Below, piece by piece: positions 24,143-33,000 of a stretch of DNA of 41,599 nt (positions are counted from its first letter, which is position 1; the number at the start of each line of letters is the position of its first letter). A program made the position numbers and the translations under genes. Source of the DNA: JBCDGZ01 sp038750655 (GTDB taxonomy: Bacteria > Bacteroidota > Bacteroidia > Chitinophagales > Saprospiraceae); the NCBI GenBank assembly GCA_038750655.1, contig JBCDGZ010000063.1, positions 1 through 41,599 of the forward strand, written 5' to 3'. Under the pieces are notes generated by a model. It worked only from the letters and a program-made list of their open reading frames with translations, was not told where the DNA came from and made no database searches.

Positions 24143-25963
24143 ATGAAGTTATCTTTTACACCTAAAACCGAATGGCTGTTCTCTGCACTGATGATCTGCC
24201 TGTTTGCAACTCAAGTGCAAGCGCAGGTACCGGCTAATAATGAATGCACCGGAGCCGCTGATATAAATGCCCTATTCGGTCAAGCTCCCAATGAGACTCA
24301 AAATTCTATGTTGTTTGACAACACCAATGCCACTAGCGAGGCTTCTGACCCTGCAGCTGGTTTCGAATGCTTCGCAGAACGTGCTTTTTCACAGACTGTA
24401 CCTATCATTGAAAATACCCTTTGGTTTAGCTTTACAGGGGATGGTAATATATATTTTATCGAAACTGGCGATTGCGGCTCTGCCAACTACCTGGGAGGTG
24501 GAGATAGCCAAATGGCCATTTACTCAGGCGACTGTGGTAATCTAACTCCTGTTGCTTGTAGCGAGGATGGCCCAACCTCTACCAATACTGATCTTAAAGC
24601 CGGTATTGCTCTGCCGACCATGGCTGGTGTAACTTACTACGTTATGGTGGACGGTTTTAACTTTAATGGAGCGCTCTCATCGGGAGAATACTGTATTCAG
24701 GTCACCCAACAGCTCATTACCGATTGTACTGACATCAACTCCGGAACAGTCGTTGCCGCTGACCAGTTTGTATGCTTTGAAGATACAACGGCCTTTATTA
24801 TCGAAGGTGTAGTCATTCCTAATAGTTTACCGGATATTTCTGGTTTCCGTTGGGCGCTCACTGCAGGACCTATCACGGGTTCTATGGACCCCGGCGGTGA
24901 TCCTACTTACATAGGTGCCTTTGGCCAATCGGATTCTCCTTACACGCCGCTTCTGGTAAACGACGGGACGCCGATACCTTTTAACAATATTGCTTATTTT
25001 ACTCCTATTGTTTATGCCGGGGCAGTCGATACCTTAGGCGGTGGTTTCTTAGAAGGTCTTGACTTTTCTGGGGGGTGTGTACAGACTGGGATTTCTGTTC
25101 CCGTGTTGATGTTAGGAGATAATGATCCTATCATGGTGATTCCTTATTCTGTATCGGCTTCTAATACTACTTCCCAAGATGGAGAAGCTGGTATAGATAT
25201 TAGCGGAGGTTCTACCCTCTATGAGGTCAACTGGGAGAACGGCGAGATGACGGATACCATCGTTGGCCTCAACCCTGGCGACTATAATGTCACGATCACT
25301 GATCTTTCTGGCTGTTTTGACTCTTTGGTTACCACGGTAACTGTAGGAAATAATACACCGGAGCCTGATTCTGTCAGTGTAACCTTCACTGTTAATCTTG
25401 AAGAAGAAATGATCGATGCTGGTGGCGTTTTCATCGCTGGTGATTTCAACGATTTCATGAACGATGCGATGACCAATGCTGTAGATGACATCTATACCTT
25501 TACAGCCCGACTAGAGGTAGGAATTACTTACGAATACAAGTTCAAGAATGGCCCCGATGGCTGGGAAAACATCAATGATCCCAACTCAGTATGTACTACT
25601 GGTGGATATGCCAATCGTTTTATCATGGTTCCTGATGCAGATACCACTTTGATGGAGGTTTGCTTCAATTCCTGTGATTCCTGTATTGATGTGAGCACTT
25701 TCAGCCCTGAGTTCGCAGCAGCTATTTCCCTGTTCCCGAATCCAGCCAAGAAGATGACTTTCATCGATTTCAACTTCTCTGAAAGTACTGATCTCTATAT
25801 CCAACTGACCTCCGTAACCGGTCAGCTGATTCGCGAAGAGGCTGTTTTTGCTGCCCTCAACGGTCGTATCAATCTAGACCTCGAAGACATTGCCTCCGGC
25901 GTTTATTTCGTTCAGATCAGAGACGCAGAAAACCTGCTGACCAAGCGCCTCGTTGTAGAGTAG
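24143..25963 (+). CDS. Secreted T9SS cargo protein with a C-terminal sorting domain
   Basis: The protein has 606 residues from the ATG at 24143, which gives a normal signal peptide (FSALMICLFATQVQAQ). An ATG at 24086 is also possible and would add 19 residues before it. The N-terminal part (about 30-200) is a cysteine-containing adhesive-type domain (NNECTGA..., NTLWFSFTG, MAIYSGDCG, YYVMVDG). Residues about 415-520 resemble a starch-binding-like or early-Ig domain (VTFTVNLEEE, GGVFIAGDFNDF, YEYKFKNG). The last about 80 residues are a T9SS type A sorting domain (SLFPNPAKK...ASGVYFVQI...TKRLVVE). The protein is therefore exported to the surface or medium. Its ligand is unknown. A strong promoter precedes it and a strong terminator follows. 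Confidence 0.85.
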   Translation: MKLSFTPKTEWLFSALMICLFATQVQAQVPANNECTGAADINALFGQAPNETQNSMLFDNTNATSEASDPAAGFECFAERAFSQTVPIIENTLWFSFTGDGNIYFIETGDCGSANYLGGGDSQMAIYSGDCGNLTPVACSEDGPTSTNTDLKAGIALPTMAGVTYYVMVDGFNFNGALSSGEYCIQVTQQLITDCTDINSGTVVAADQFVCFEDTTAFIIEGVVIPNSLPDISGFRWALTAGPITGSMDPGGDPTYIGAFGQSDSPYTPLLVNDGTPIPFNNIAYFTPIVYAGAVDTLGGGFLEGLDFSGGCVQTGISVPVLMLGDNDPIMVIPYSVSASNTTSQDGEAGIDISGGSTLYEVNWENGEMTDTIVGLNPGDYNVTITDLSGCFDSLVTTVTVGNNTPEPDSVSVTFTVNLEEEMIDAGGVFIAGDFNDFMNDAMTNAVDDIYTFTARLEVGITYEYKFKNGPDGWENINDPNSVCTTGGYANRFIMVPDADTTLMEVCFNSCDSCIDVSTFSPEFAAAISLFPNPAKKMTFIDFNFSESTDLYIQLTSVTGQLIREEAVFAALNGRINLDLEDIASGVYFVQIRDAENLLTKRLVVE

Positions 25964-25999
25964 AGTAACAGCACCTTTAGTTAGTTACTAGCTTCAAAG

Positions 26000-26042
26000 G
26001 CCGCAGGCCTCCCGCTGAACAGTAGGAGGCCTGCGGCTTTTT
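26000..26042 (+). terminator. Rho-independent terminator after the T9SS cargo gene
   Basis: GCCGCAGGCCTCC (26000-26012) pairs perfectly with GGAGGCCTGCGGC (26025-26037), followed by TTTTT (26038-26042). It lies between convergent genes and could also stop minus-strand transcripts. Confidence 0.9.
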
Positions 26043-26065
26043 AGCTACTAATGCCTTTATCTTTG

Positions 26066-27040
26066 TTAATCTTCTGTTTCTTTAAAGTGCTTATTTTTAA
26101 AAGCTACATCTACATAAGACTTTACCCCTTTTTGACCGCATTTCCCCGCCTCCCATTTTTGTGATTTCAGGATGGATAATATGTCATTGAGTTGCTGGTC
26201 GGTCATTAAGCCTAAATTTCTAGCTTTCATTGCATAAAAGGGTACCGTTGACTCCTTATTTGATTGTTTAGTGCGGTATAAATTATTTTGTTCCGTCCAT
26301 ATACTTTCTATATTATTATGCTCGTCAATAATAATGTAGCCCAATATTGATTTGATATTTTGCTCCGCCAAATAGGGGGAAATCAATTGCTGGAGAGCAC
26401 TTTCTTGACAGCGACTACCATTCATGTGTATGGGAGTTTGCAAGTTTATTTGGAATACTGCATTGATTTCTATTCCGCTCCACTCGTGGTATTGATCAGC
26501 GTTACAGTCCGCTTCAATAGAGTTATTTTCGGGGGTAATATGGTGATTTAATAAGGATACAATGTTCTTAAATTTTAAGGTATCAGATAGCTTGTACACG
26601 CGAATAGGGATGTGATAGGTGTTTCTTACCGTTCCGTTATCATATATTATATCAAACAGTTCTTTATCTCTAAGTGCTTCAATTTCGATCTTAGTGTTGT
26701 AGACGAACTCACCAATGGGTTCTAACTTTGTTTTTTCATTAATAAAATGAATTTTTCCGATATGCTCTAGCGGTGCCTTATACTTCATAGTTGACTTGAT
26801 GACTTCTGATTTAGGAGTAGACCTTGTATGAGTATCAGTGGAATTCAGATTAACCAATAGGGTATCTTCACGGATCATAATTTCATATTTCATAGATTTC
26901 AATCTATAAGGTGCCCCATCATCCCAAGCATAATTTTCAATACTGACCTCTTGGCTTAGATATTCTAAGGAGTCCGTTATTTGAGCGTTTAATGGTAGGG
27001 TAAAGCCTAGTAAAGTGATGATTAGGAATGAAGTTTTCAT
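26066..27040 (-). CDS. Secreted protein with a possible TonB_C-like C-terminus, function unknown
   Basis: The protein has 324 residues. A signal peptide (MKTSFLIITLLGFTLPLNAQ) precedes two parts: an N-terminal beta-rich region without known motifs (20-190), and a C-terminal region (about 195-320) in which ILGYIIIDEHNNIESIW, a long helix and QKWEAGKCGQKGVKSYVDV follow the order and key residues of TonB_C domains (strand, helix, W-x-P/A-G-K, strand). This resemblance is by eye. The gene is noticeably more AT-rich than its neighbours, with many A/T-ending codons, which may reflect recent acquisition or relaxed selection. It is monocistronic and convergent with the T9SS cargo gene. Confidence 0.7.
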   Translation of the reverse strand: MKTSFLIITLLGFTLPLNAQITDSLEYLSQEVSIENYAWDDGAPYRLKSMKYEIMIREDTLLVNLNSTDTHTRSTPKSEVIKSTMKYKAPLEHIGKIHFINEKTKLEPIGEFVYNTKIEIEALRDKELFDIIYDNGTVRNTYHIPIRVYKLSDTLKFKNIVSLLNHHITPENNSIEADCNADQYHEWSGIEINAVFQINLQTPIHMNGSRCQESALQQLISPYLAEQNIKSILGYIIIDEHNNIESIWTEQNNLYRTKQSNKESTVPFYAMKARNLGLMTDQQLNDILSILKSQKWEAGKCGQKGVKSYVDVAFKNKHFKETED

Positions 27041-27185
27041 ATTTTCTATTTGTTATGTGTTTTCTATTTACCAGAGTAATTTAAACTTTTCTGTAAAGAT
27101 TCGAATTTTTGCAGGAAAATAGTTGAAAAATAGCATCAAAAAGCCCCCAAGGAACTCTTTCTCCCCATCTCCCATTTATCTACAC

Positions 27186-27725
27186 ATGAAAGATCAACAA
27201 CTCAGCAAATACCTCTCCCTGCTCCTGCGCCACCAACCCGAACGCATCGGTCTACAGCTAGACGAACAGGGCTGGACCTCCGTGACCGAGCTGCTAGAAA
27301 AGCTATGGCGAGACGGCAAGCGAATACATATTGAGCAATTGGATCGGGTGGTGAAGACCAACAACAAAAAACGCTTTTCTTTTAATGCCGACCGAACTAG
27401 AATACGGGCCAACCAAGGCCACTCCATCAAAATTGACTTGGCCTACGAGCCTGCCGACCCGCCTGCGATCCTATACCACGGCACGGCCACGCGATTTTTG
27501 GAATCCATCCAAGCCCAAGGGCTGTTGAAGCGCAATCGCCACCATGTCCACCTTTCCGCCGATCAAGAGACGGCCCGCGCCGTAGGACAGCGACACGGCA
27601 AGCCCTGCATCCTAAGCATCGATACCGCCGCCATGCTGGCCGAAGGCCATCAGTTCTTCTGCTCTGCCAATGGCGTTTGGCTCTGCGAACAAGTCCCGCC
27701 GCAATTTTTGAGCTATCCCCTATAA
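27186..27725 (+). CDS. kptA: RNA 2'-phosphotransferase (Tpt1/KptA)
   Basis: The protein has 179 residues from the ATG at 27186, the usual family start (MKDQQLSKYLSLLLRHQPERIGL); a longer open frame from a TTG at 27123 has no family support. Tpt1/KptA removes an internal 2'-phosphate from RNA using NAD+, releasing nicotinamide and ADP-ribose 1'',2''-cyclic phosphate. The conserved R-H pair (R15, H16), the KKRF arginine (R63), YHGT (97-100) and the KRNRHHVHLS segment (115-124) are present. Most bacteria lack a known 2'-phosphorylated substrate, so the physiological role is open. It is cytoplasmic and apparently monocistronic. Confidence 0.93.
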   Translation: MKDQQLSKYLSLLLRHQPERIGLQLDEQGWTSVTELLEKLWRDGKRIHIEQLDRVVKTNNKKRFSFNADRTRIRANQGHSIKIDLAYEPADPPAILYHGTATRFLESIQAQGLLKRNRHHVHLSADQETARAVGQRHGKPCILSIDTAAMLAEGHQFFCSANGVWLCEQVPPQFLSYPL

Positions 27726-27785
27726 TCCTTCCTCCTTTCCCCCAACAATTGTATACTTGTACCTTTTACCCACAATCCGGTACTC

Positions 27786-30700
27786 ATGAAGGTCAAATCA
27801 GGATTTTCGCTGGCATCGATTCAGGAACTCGCTAAGACGCATTACGGCCTGGTGGCTGATGCCAATCCGCTGGCCGGGTATGAAGACCTCAACTTTCAAC
27901 TGCGCACCGCCGACGGTCAGCAATATGTACTAAAAATTGCTAGTGCAGGGACGGAGCGGGAGCGACTGGACATGCAAAATGCCCTGTTGAATCATCTCGA
28001 AAAGCAGGCCATAGGGGTACAATTCCCTTGGGTGAAGGCGGCGCTCGATGGACAGCAACTTTTGCAGATTTCGGTGCCTGCTGGAGGTGCCCGCTGGCTA
28101 CGCCTGCTGCATTGGGTCCCCGGGCAATTATGGGTCGATCATCAGCCGCATTCGCCCGCTTTGATCCGTCGCTTAGGTCGAGCATTGGGGCTGCTTTGTC
28201 AAGCCTTATCGGACTTTGACCATCCGGCCGCCCATCGACCAGAGCCTTGGGATGTATTGCAATTGTCATTGACGGCTCCTTTGGCAGAGGTATTGAATGA
28301 GGAGCAAATGGAATTGTACCGTTATTTTGCGGCGCTGTATGAGCAAAAGGTCATCCCCGTCCTGCCTCATCTTCGGAAGCAAGTCATTTACAATGATGCC
28401 AATGATTACAACATTTTACTGGACAATAGCGAGGAAACGGCTCATATACTAGGCTTTATCGACTTTGGCGATGCCGTCCATACCGCAAGCATTTGCGAAC
28501 TAGCCATCGCCGCTGCCTACGTCTGCATGCATAAGCCCCGTCCGATGGATGCGGCCTGTCAGCTAGTAGAAGGCTTTCATCAAGTAATGCCCTTACAAGA
28601 GCAAGAGCTGGAAGTGCTCTTTCCGCTTATCGCCGCTCGTTTGCTGATCAGCATGTGCTCCTCCTCCAAAGGCTTACAAGAGGATCCCGAAAATGACTAT
28701 CTAAGGGTCAGCGCAGCCCCCGGCCTTCGGCTCCTCCATCAATTAAAAAGCTACGCTCCACAGCTGGCCCACTACCGCTTTCGAGCGGTTTGTGGCTATG
28801 AACCCTGTCCCCGAAAGACCTCCTTTCACGACTGGCTTGCCACAAAGCCTAGGCTCCATAGCATCGTAGATTGGGAGCTAAAACAGGTGCCCAAGCATAT
28901 CTTTGACCTCAGTGTAGGCAGCCTAGAACTGGGTATTTTGCCCAACTACGCCGACAGCAACCGCTTCGAAGCACATCTGAATACCGTCATGGCAGAACAA
29001 AAGGTTGAAGTTGCTATTGGTAAATACCAAGAGTTAAGGCCCTTATACACTTCAGACAACTTTGCAGTTGAAGGTAACGAAGGCCCGATGTGGCGAACCT
29101 TACACATCGGTCTTGATATTTTTGCCAAAGCCGGAACGCCGGTTTATGCGCCACTTGACGGACAGGTTTTTAGCGTGCAGGATAATGCCGGAGATCGGGA
29201 CTACGGCCCTACTTTGATCTTGGAGCATCAGTTGGAAGACGACTTTAGGTTGTATACCCTATACGGCCATCTTGATGAAGAGGTCTTGAGGCAGATGAAA
29301 AAAGGAGCGCCGGTCCCTGCGGGCGCTCGGATTGCTCGTATCGGGGCGCGTCCGGGCAATGGCGATTGGCCGCCGCATCTACACTTTCAGGTCATGCTGG
29401 ATTCATTGGGTATGGAGGGGGACTTTCCTGGGGTCGCCTTTCCACACGAAGCGGCGGTGTGGACCAGCATTTGTCCAGACCCCAACTTGTTGATCGGAAT
29501 GCCCGAAGACGAGCTGAAACAGCAGCGCATGGCTCGTCAGGATATGCTTCAAGCTCGCAAAAAACAACTGGCTCCCAACCTCAGTCTGTCCTATGAACGG
29601 CCGCTTAAAATGGTGAGGGGCTTTGGGACGTATTTGTACAATGAGGCCGGGCAGCGCTTTTTGGATACAGTTAATAATGTTCCTCACGTCGGGCATCAAC
29701 ATCCGCGCGTAGTGGCGGCGGCGGCTCGGCAGCAGGCCGTTTTGAATACCAATACTCGCTATCTCCACGAAAAAATTCTTCAATATACGGAGCAACTGCT
29801 GGCTTGCTTTCCTGCGGAATTAGCCGTTTGCTTTTTGGTCAATTCGGGGAGTGAAGCTAATGAGCTGGCCTTGCGCATTGCTCAGAACTGGAAGGGGCGA
29901 AAGGATTTATTGGTCTTGGAGCACGGATACCACGGGAATACCAACGCTTGTGTGGAGATCAGTGGCTATAAGTTTGATGGACCCGGAGGGCAGGGGGCGG
30001 CGGAGCATATTCATAAGCTGTCGATTCCTGATCCGTTTAGAGGATTGTATAGGGGAGCGACGGCGGAAAATGGGCGGCGTTATGCTCGTGCTGCTCAGGA
30101 TATTATGGAGCGATTGGCGGCCGAAGGCCGTGGGGTAGCGGCTTTTGTTGGAGAATCGATTTTGAGTTGTGGAGGACAAATTGTACCGCCGCCGGACTAC
30201 TTCAGGGCCTTGTACGCAACGGTGCGGGCCGCCGGAGGTCTTTGTATAGCCGACGAAGTCCAGACGGGCTTTGGTCGCGTGGGGAGCCATTTTTGGGCAT
30301 TTGAGCAGCATGGCGTGATTCCCGACATCGTCACCATGGGCAAACCCATCGGCAACGGCCATCCGCTCGGAGCCATCGTCTGCCGTCGAGAGCTGGCCGA
30401 AGCCTTCGCCAATGGCATGGAATACTTCAATACCTTCGGAGGCAATCCGGTCTCTTGTGCGATTGGAATGGAGGTGTTGAATGTGGTAAAAGAAGAGCAC
30501 CTACAGGCCAACGCTGCCCAGCAGGGTAACTACCTAATACAAGGGTTGAAGCAATTGCAAAAAGCCTATCCTATCATCGGCGATGTTCGGGGGAGTGGCC
30601 TCTTCCTCGGTTTCGAATTGGTGACGGAGAACCTCGTCCCCTTAGCCCGGCCAACCACCTACCTGGCCAATCGTATGCGAGAAAAAGGCATTCTGATGAG

Positions 30701-30836
30701 CACCGATGGCCCGGATCACAATGTTATTAAAATCAAGCCACCGCTGTGCTTCCAACAGGAGCAGGCCGATTTCTTCTTAGCGGAATTATCGAAAGTCTTC
30801 CGGGAAGATTTTATGCAAAGAGGAGCATATTCATAA
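27786..30836 (+). CDS. Fusion of APH-type kinase, M23/LytM peptidase and class III aminotransferase
   Basis: The protein has 1016 residues in three parts. Residues 1-340: aminoglycoside-phosphotransferase/hydroxylysine-kinase fold with YNDANDYNILLD (catalytic D204, N209) and the metal-binding D226 of FIDFGD. Residues about 425-570: LytM/M23 domain with all zinc ligands, H440 and D444 (HIGLD), H495 (YGHL) and H531/H533 (HLH). Residues about 600-1016: class III PLP aminotransferase with NSGSEANE (686-693), D823 (ADEVQTGFG) and PLP lysine K853 (MGKPIGNG). The nearest animal counterparts are hydroxylysine kinase and the phospho-lyases AGXT2L1/L2, so phosphorylation followed by elimination of a phospho-amine is likely. 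No signal peptide is visible, so the peptidase domain would be cytoplasmic. The 3' end overlaps the convergent regulator gene by 6 bp. Confidence 0.92.
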   Translation: MKVKSGFSLASIQELAKTHYGLVADANPLAGYEDLNFQLRTADGQQYVLKIASAGTERERLDMQNALLNHLEKQAIGVQFPWVKAALDGQQLLQISVPAGGARWLRLLHWVPGQLWVDHQPHSPALIRRLGRALGLLCQALSDFDHPAAHRPEPWDVLQLSLTAPLAEVLNEEQMELYRYFAALYEQKVIPVLPHLRKQVIYNDANDYNILLDNSEETAHILGFIDFGDAVHTASICELAIAAAYVCMHKPRPMDAACQLVEGFHQVMPLQEQELEVLFPLIAARLLISMCSSSKGLQEDPENDYLRVSAAPGLRLLHQLKSYAPQLAHYRFRAVCGYEPCPRKTSFHDWLATKPRLHSIVDWELKQVPKHIFDLSVGSLELGILPNYADSNRFEAHLNTVMAEQKVEVAIGKYQELRPLYTSDNFAVEGNEGPMWRTLHIGLDIFAKAGTPVYAPLDGQVFSVQDNAGDRDYGPTLILEHQLEDDFRLYTLYGHLDEEVLRQMKKGAPVPAGARIARIGARPGNGDWPPHLHFQVMLDSLGMEGDFPGVAFPHEAAVWTSICPDPNLLIGMPEDELKQQRMARQDMLQARKKQLAPNLSLSYERPLKMVRGFGTYLYNEAGQRFLDTVNNVPHVGHQHPRVVAAAARQQAVLNTNTRYLHEKILQYTEQLLACFPAELAVCFLVNSGSEANELALRIAQNWKGRKDLLVLEHGYHGNTNACVEISGYKFDGPGGQGAAEHIHKLSIPDPFRGLYRGATAENGRRYARAAQDIMERLAAEGRGVAAFVGESILSCGGQIVPPPDYFRALYATVRAAGGLCIADEVQTGFGRVGSHFWAFEQHGVIPDIVTMGKPIGNGHPLGAIVCRRELAEAFANGMEYFNTFGGNPVSCAIGMEVLNVVKEEHLQANAAQQGNYLIQGLKQLQKAYPIIGDVRGSGLFLGFELVTENLVPLARPTTYLANRMREKGILMSTDGPDHNVIKIKPPLCFQQEQADFFLAELSKVFREDFMQRGAYS

Positions 30837-31481
30837 AAGCTTCATCTTATTCATCCACTGAATCAAAGCCGCAACATTATTGACTTCGAGCTTGCCAAAG
30901 GTATTTTTGAGGTGAGTATCGACCGTGTTGATGCTGAGGTGGAGTTCGGAGGCAATTTCCTTTCGCTTCTTACCTTGGGCAATCAGCCGAGCGATTTGCA
31001 GCTCACGCTCTGTTAGGGGATGCGAACCGTCGCCTTTAGGAGGCGCCTGTCGGTCGGAGAGGAGGGCATCGATGACTTTATTCTGCACCTTTTCCCCCAA
31101 ATAGCGCTGGCCGCTGGCGACCGTTTTGACGGCATTGACCAGCTTGTCTTTCCCCGTATTTTTGAGTACATATCCCCGGGCACCCCGGCGCAAAGCCTCC
31201 TTGATCAGCATAATATCATCGTAGCTAGTCAGCATTAAAATATTGAGTTGGGGGTAGCGGGAGAGGAGCTGGGCGGTAGTCTCAATTCCATCGGCCTGCG
31301 GCTCCGGGAAGTGCAGGTCCATCAGTACGACATCCGGTTTGGTTTTTGCAATTAATGGCTCAGCCTGACTGCTTTGCGTGGCCGCTCCTATGACTTGAAT
31401 TTGCTGATCCTGCCCCAGCAAAGCCTGCAAGCCGTCGATTAGAATTTGCTCATCATCAATTATCACTACCTGAATTGCCAT
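30831..31481 (-). CDS. NarL/FixJ-type response regulator, no adjacent kinase
   Basis: The protein has 216 residues. The receiver domain (1-122) has the acidic pair D9-D10, phosphoacceptor D55 (VLMDLHFP), T85 and K107 (VLKNTG). The C-terminal LuxR-type helix-turn-helix (about 150-212) has PLTERELQIARLIAQGKKRKEIA and LHLSINTVDTHLKN. It should bind DNA when phosphorylated. No histidine kinase gene lies in the window, so the partner is elsewhere; many Bacteroidota pair such regulators with 7TMR-DISM or two-TM kinases. It is convergent with the fusion gene, with overlapping stop codons. A candidate -7 element lies 30 bp upstream. Confidence 0.93.
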   Translation of the reverse strand: MAIQVVIIDDEQILIDGLQALLGQDQQIQVIGAATQSSQAEPLIAKTKPDVVLMDLHFPEPQADGIETTAQLLSRYPQLNILMLTSYDDIMLIKEALRRGARGYVLKNTGKDKLVNAVKTVASGQRYLGEKVQNKVIDALLSDRQAPPKGDGSHPLTERELQIARLIAQGKKRKEIASELHLSINTVDTHLKNTFGKLEVNNVAALIQWMNKMKLL

Positions 31482-31510
31482 TGCGTGCTGTTTGATAAGG
31501 GTTACCCCGC

Positions 31511-31518
31511 CAAATTTA
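31511..31518 (-). promoter_or_regulatory. Candidate -7 element for the response regulator
   Basis: On the minus strand TAAATTTG matches TAnnTTTG exactly, 30 bp before the start codon. No TTTG lies at the right distance upstream. Confidence 0.45.
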
Positions 31519-31613
31519 GGCTATTCCGCAGGAAGCATCCCCTCATTTATTGATTTTTTACAATATTTTTTTAACTTCAAATTAAATCTAAGCGTTACTC
31601 AACCCGTTTGTAT

Positions 31614-31985
31614 ATGAAAAATTGGACCGCCAAGATTCCTCATCTGTATTTTATTGCCATCATCTTTTGGATTTACCGGGACAACCTGCACAGTGCAGAT
31701 CCTTCCCTCACCGTACTACTATTTGCTATCCCCTTCGCCTATCAACTCTTCTACAATAAACATTGGCTGAATCTCGTCCTGGGTTCTATTGCTGGTTTTT
31801 ATTCCTTTTGGATGTTTATGGCCTATCTCTCCGATTTGGCTAAGCCTGCAGTAGAAGGATATACTAGGTTTGCCCTGATTGGTGGAAGCTTCGTTTTACT
31901 CAATTTCTTGATGGTTTACCTGCTTTTTAAGGGATGCTTGGCCCAAAAGGATCGAGTGGAATACCAACACTGGCAAATGCATTAA
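31614..31985 (+). CDS. Small four-helix membrane protein, unknown function
   Basis: The protein has 123 residues from the ATG at 31614; the frame extends to a TTG at 31608 without added value. Four hydrophobic segments can be seen at about 8-22, 31-45, 51-70 and 84-104, so it is an inner-membrane protein with little outside the bilayer. No motif was recognised. It stands alone between the regulator and an exported protein gene, and no operon partner is evident. Confidence 0.7.
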   Translation: MKNWTAKIPHLYFIAIIFWIYRDNLHSADPSLTVLLFAIPFAYQLFYNKHWLNLVLGSIAGFYSFWMFMAYLSDLAKPAVEGYTRFALIGGSFVLLNFLMVYLLFKGCLAQKDRVEYQHWQMH

Positions 31986-32037
31986 CTCATAATAAATGCT
32001 CCAAAAATACAGTTAGCATAGGGCAAAACTGATTGTT

Positions 32038-32937
32038 ATGAGACCAGCTCTACTCTTTCTCTTCCTCCTTTTTGGTACCTCTACGGCCCTCCAAGGCCAG
32101 TCCATCGACTTCCAGATTCTGGCTGTTGATACCACTGAGCATTTTGTAAACAATCCTTACTACGGCAGTCATTTTGACGAAAACTACGTCATCAGCAACG
32201 AGGAAGCATACAAAGAGCTATTTTATAAGTATCGCAAAATCGATCTCCCTAGACCTCGCTTTTCCGAACATTCTATCCTCAAACGCACCATCAGAGCGAC
32301 CTGTCTGTTGGGACTAGATAGCGAATTAAGGCTTGATAGTTTAACCCAAAAGCTGACTTGGCAAAGCACCCTGCAAGTGGGGAATTGTGGTAAAGAAACG
32401 GTACGGCACATGATCCTCCTAGTTCCAAAAATTCCAGATCATTACGAAGTCCTTTTCCAAGAAACAAAAATAAAAGCACCCAATACTTCGGATCAAACGG
32501 CTACAGACTGGATTGATGTCACCCAAACCTACCAACATCCTAACTTTATTTGTCCTGATAATGAAAAACGGCGTTTTCTCAAAAGTGGGCTGATCATTGA
32601 TAATGATAGCACCTTCGCCCATTGGCAGGGAAAAGGGCTGAATTGTGGGCCTTTGGACTGGGACCAATACTACCTGCTCAACAGCAGCCACGGGGGGGAT
32701 TGTTTGATGCAGCTCTACCATCAGCTATGGTATGATCCAGTGACCCAGCATTTGATCCTCACGGTCTACAATGTCTGGGGAGGCTGTCGGGCAGGAGGTT
32801 TTAGAAATCTATTGCTGGCCCTCAAAAAGTCCGAGGAAGACCTGCCCTTACTCATTCAGGAAATGGACATTGACCAATATAGTGACCGCCAACTGATGGA
32901 TACCTTTTTGAAGAAGGCAACTGACAAGAAAAAGTAG
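32038..32937 (+). CDS. Secreted protein, unknown function
   Basis: The protein has 299 residues. A signal peptide (MRPALLFLFLLFGTSTALQGQ) leads to a mature protein with several cysteines (C98, C117, C175, C202, C220 and C249, approximately), suggesting disulfides in the periplasm or outside. The middle part has the phrase LLVPKIPDHYEVLFQETK, and the end is rich in charged residues. I do not recognise a family. It is separated from its neighbours by 50-60 bp on both sides and may be read with the downstream SPFH gene. Confidence 0.72.
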   Translation: MRPALLFLFLLFGTSTALQGQSIDFQILAVDTTEHFVNNPYYGSHFDENYVISNEEAYKELFYKYRKIDLPRPRFSEHSILKRTIRATCLLGLDSELRLDSLTQKLTWQSTLQVGNCGKETVRHMILLVPKIPDHYEVLFQETKIKAPNTSDQTATDWIDVTQTYQHPNFICPDNEKRRFLKSGLIIDNDSTFAHWQGKGLNCGPLDWDQYYLLNSSHGGDCLMQLYHQLWYDPVTQHLILTVYNVWGGCRAGGFRNLLLALKKSEEDLPLLIQEMDIDQYSDRQLMDTFLKKATDKKK

Positions 32938-33000
32938 TATACTTAACCCAAGTTGCGATGAACGAGAGTTATATTTATACTTTGAAATGAAAACTAAATT

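Noticed and set aside
27061..27122. TTCGAATTTT segment considered as a tRNA T-loop
   Set aside because: No acceptor, D or anticodon stems can be drawn around it.
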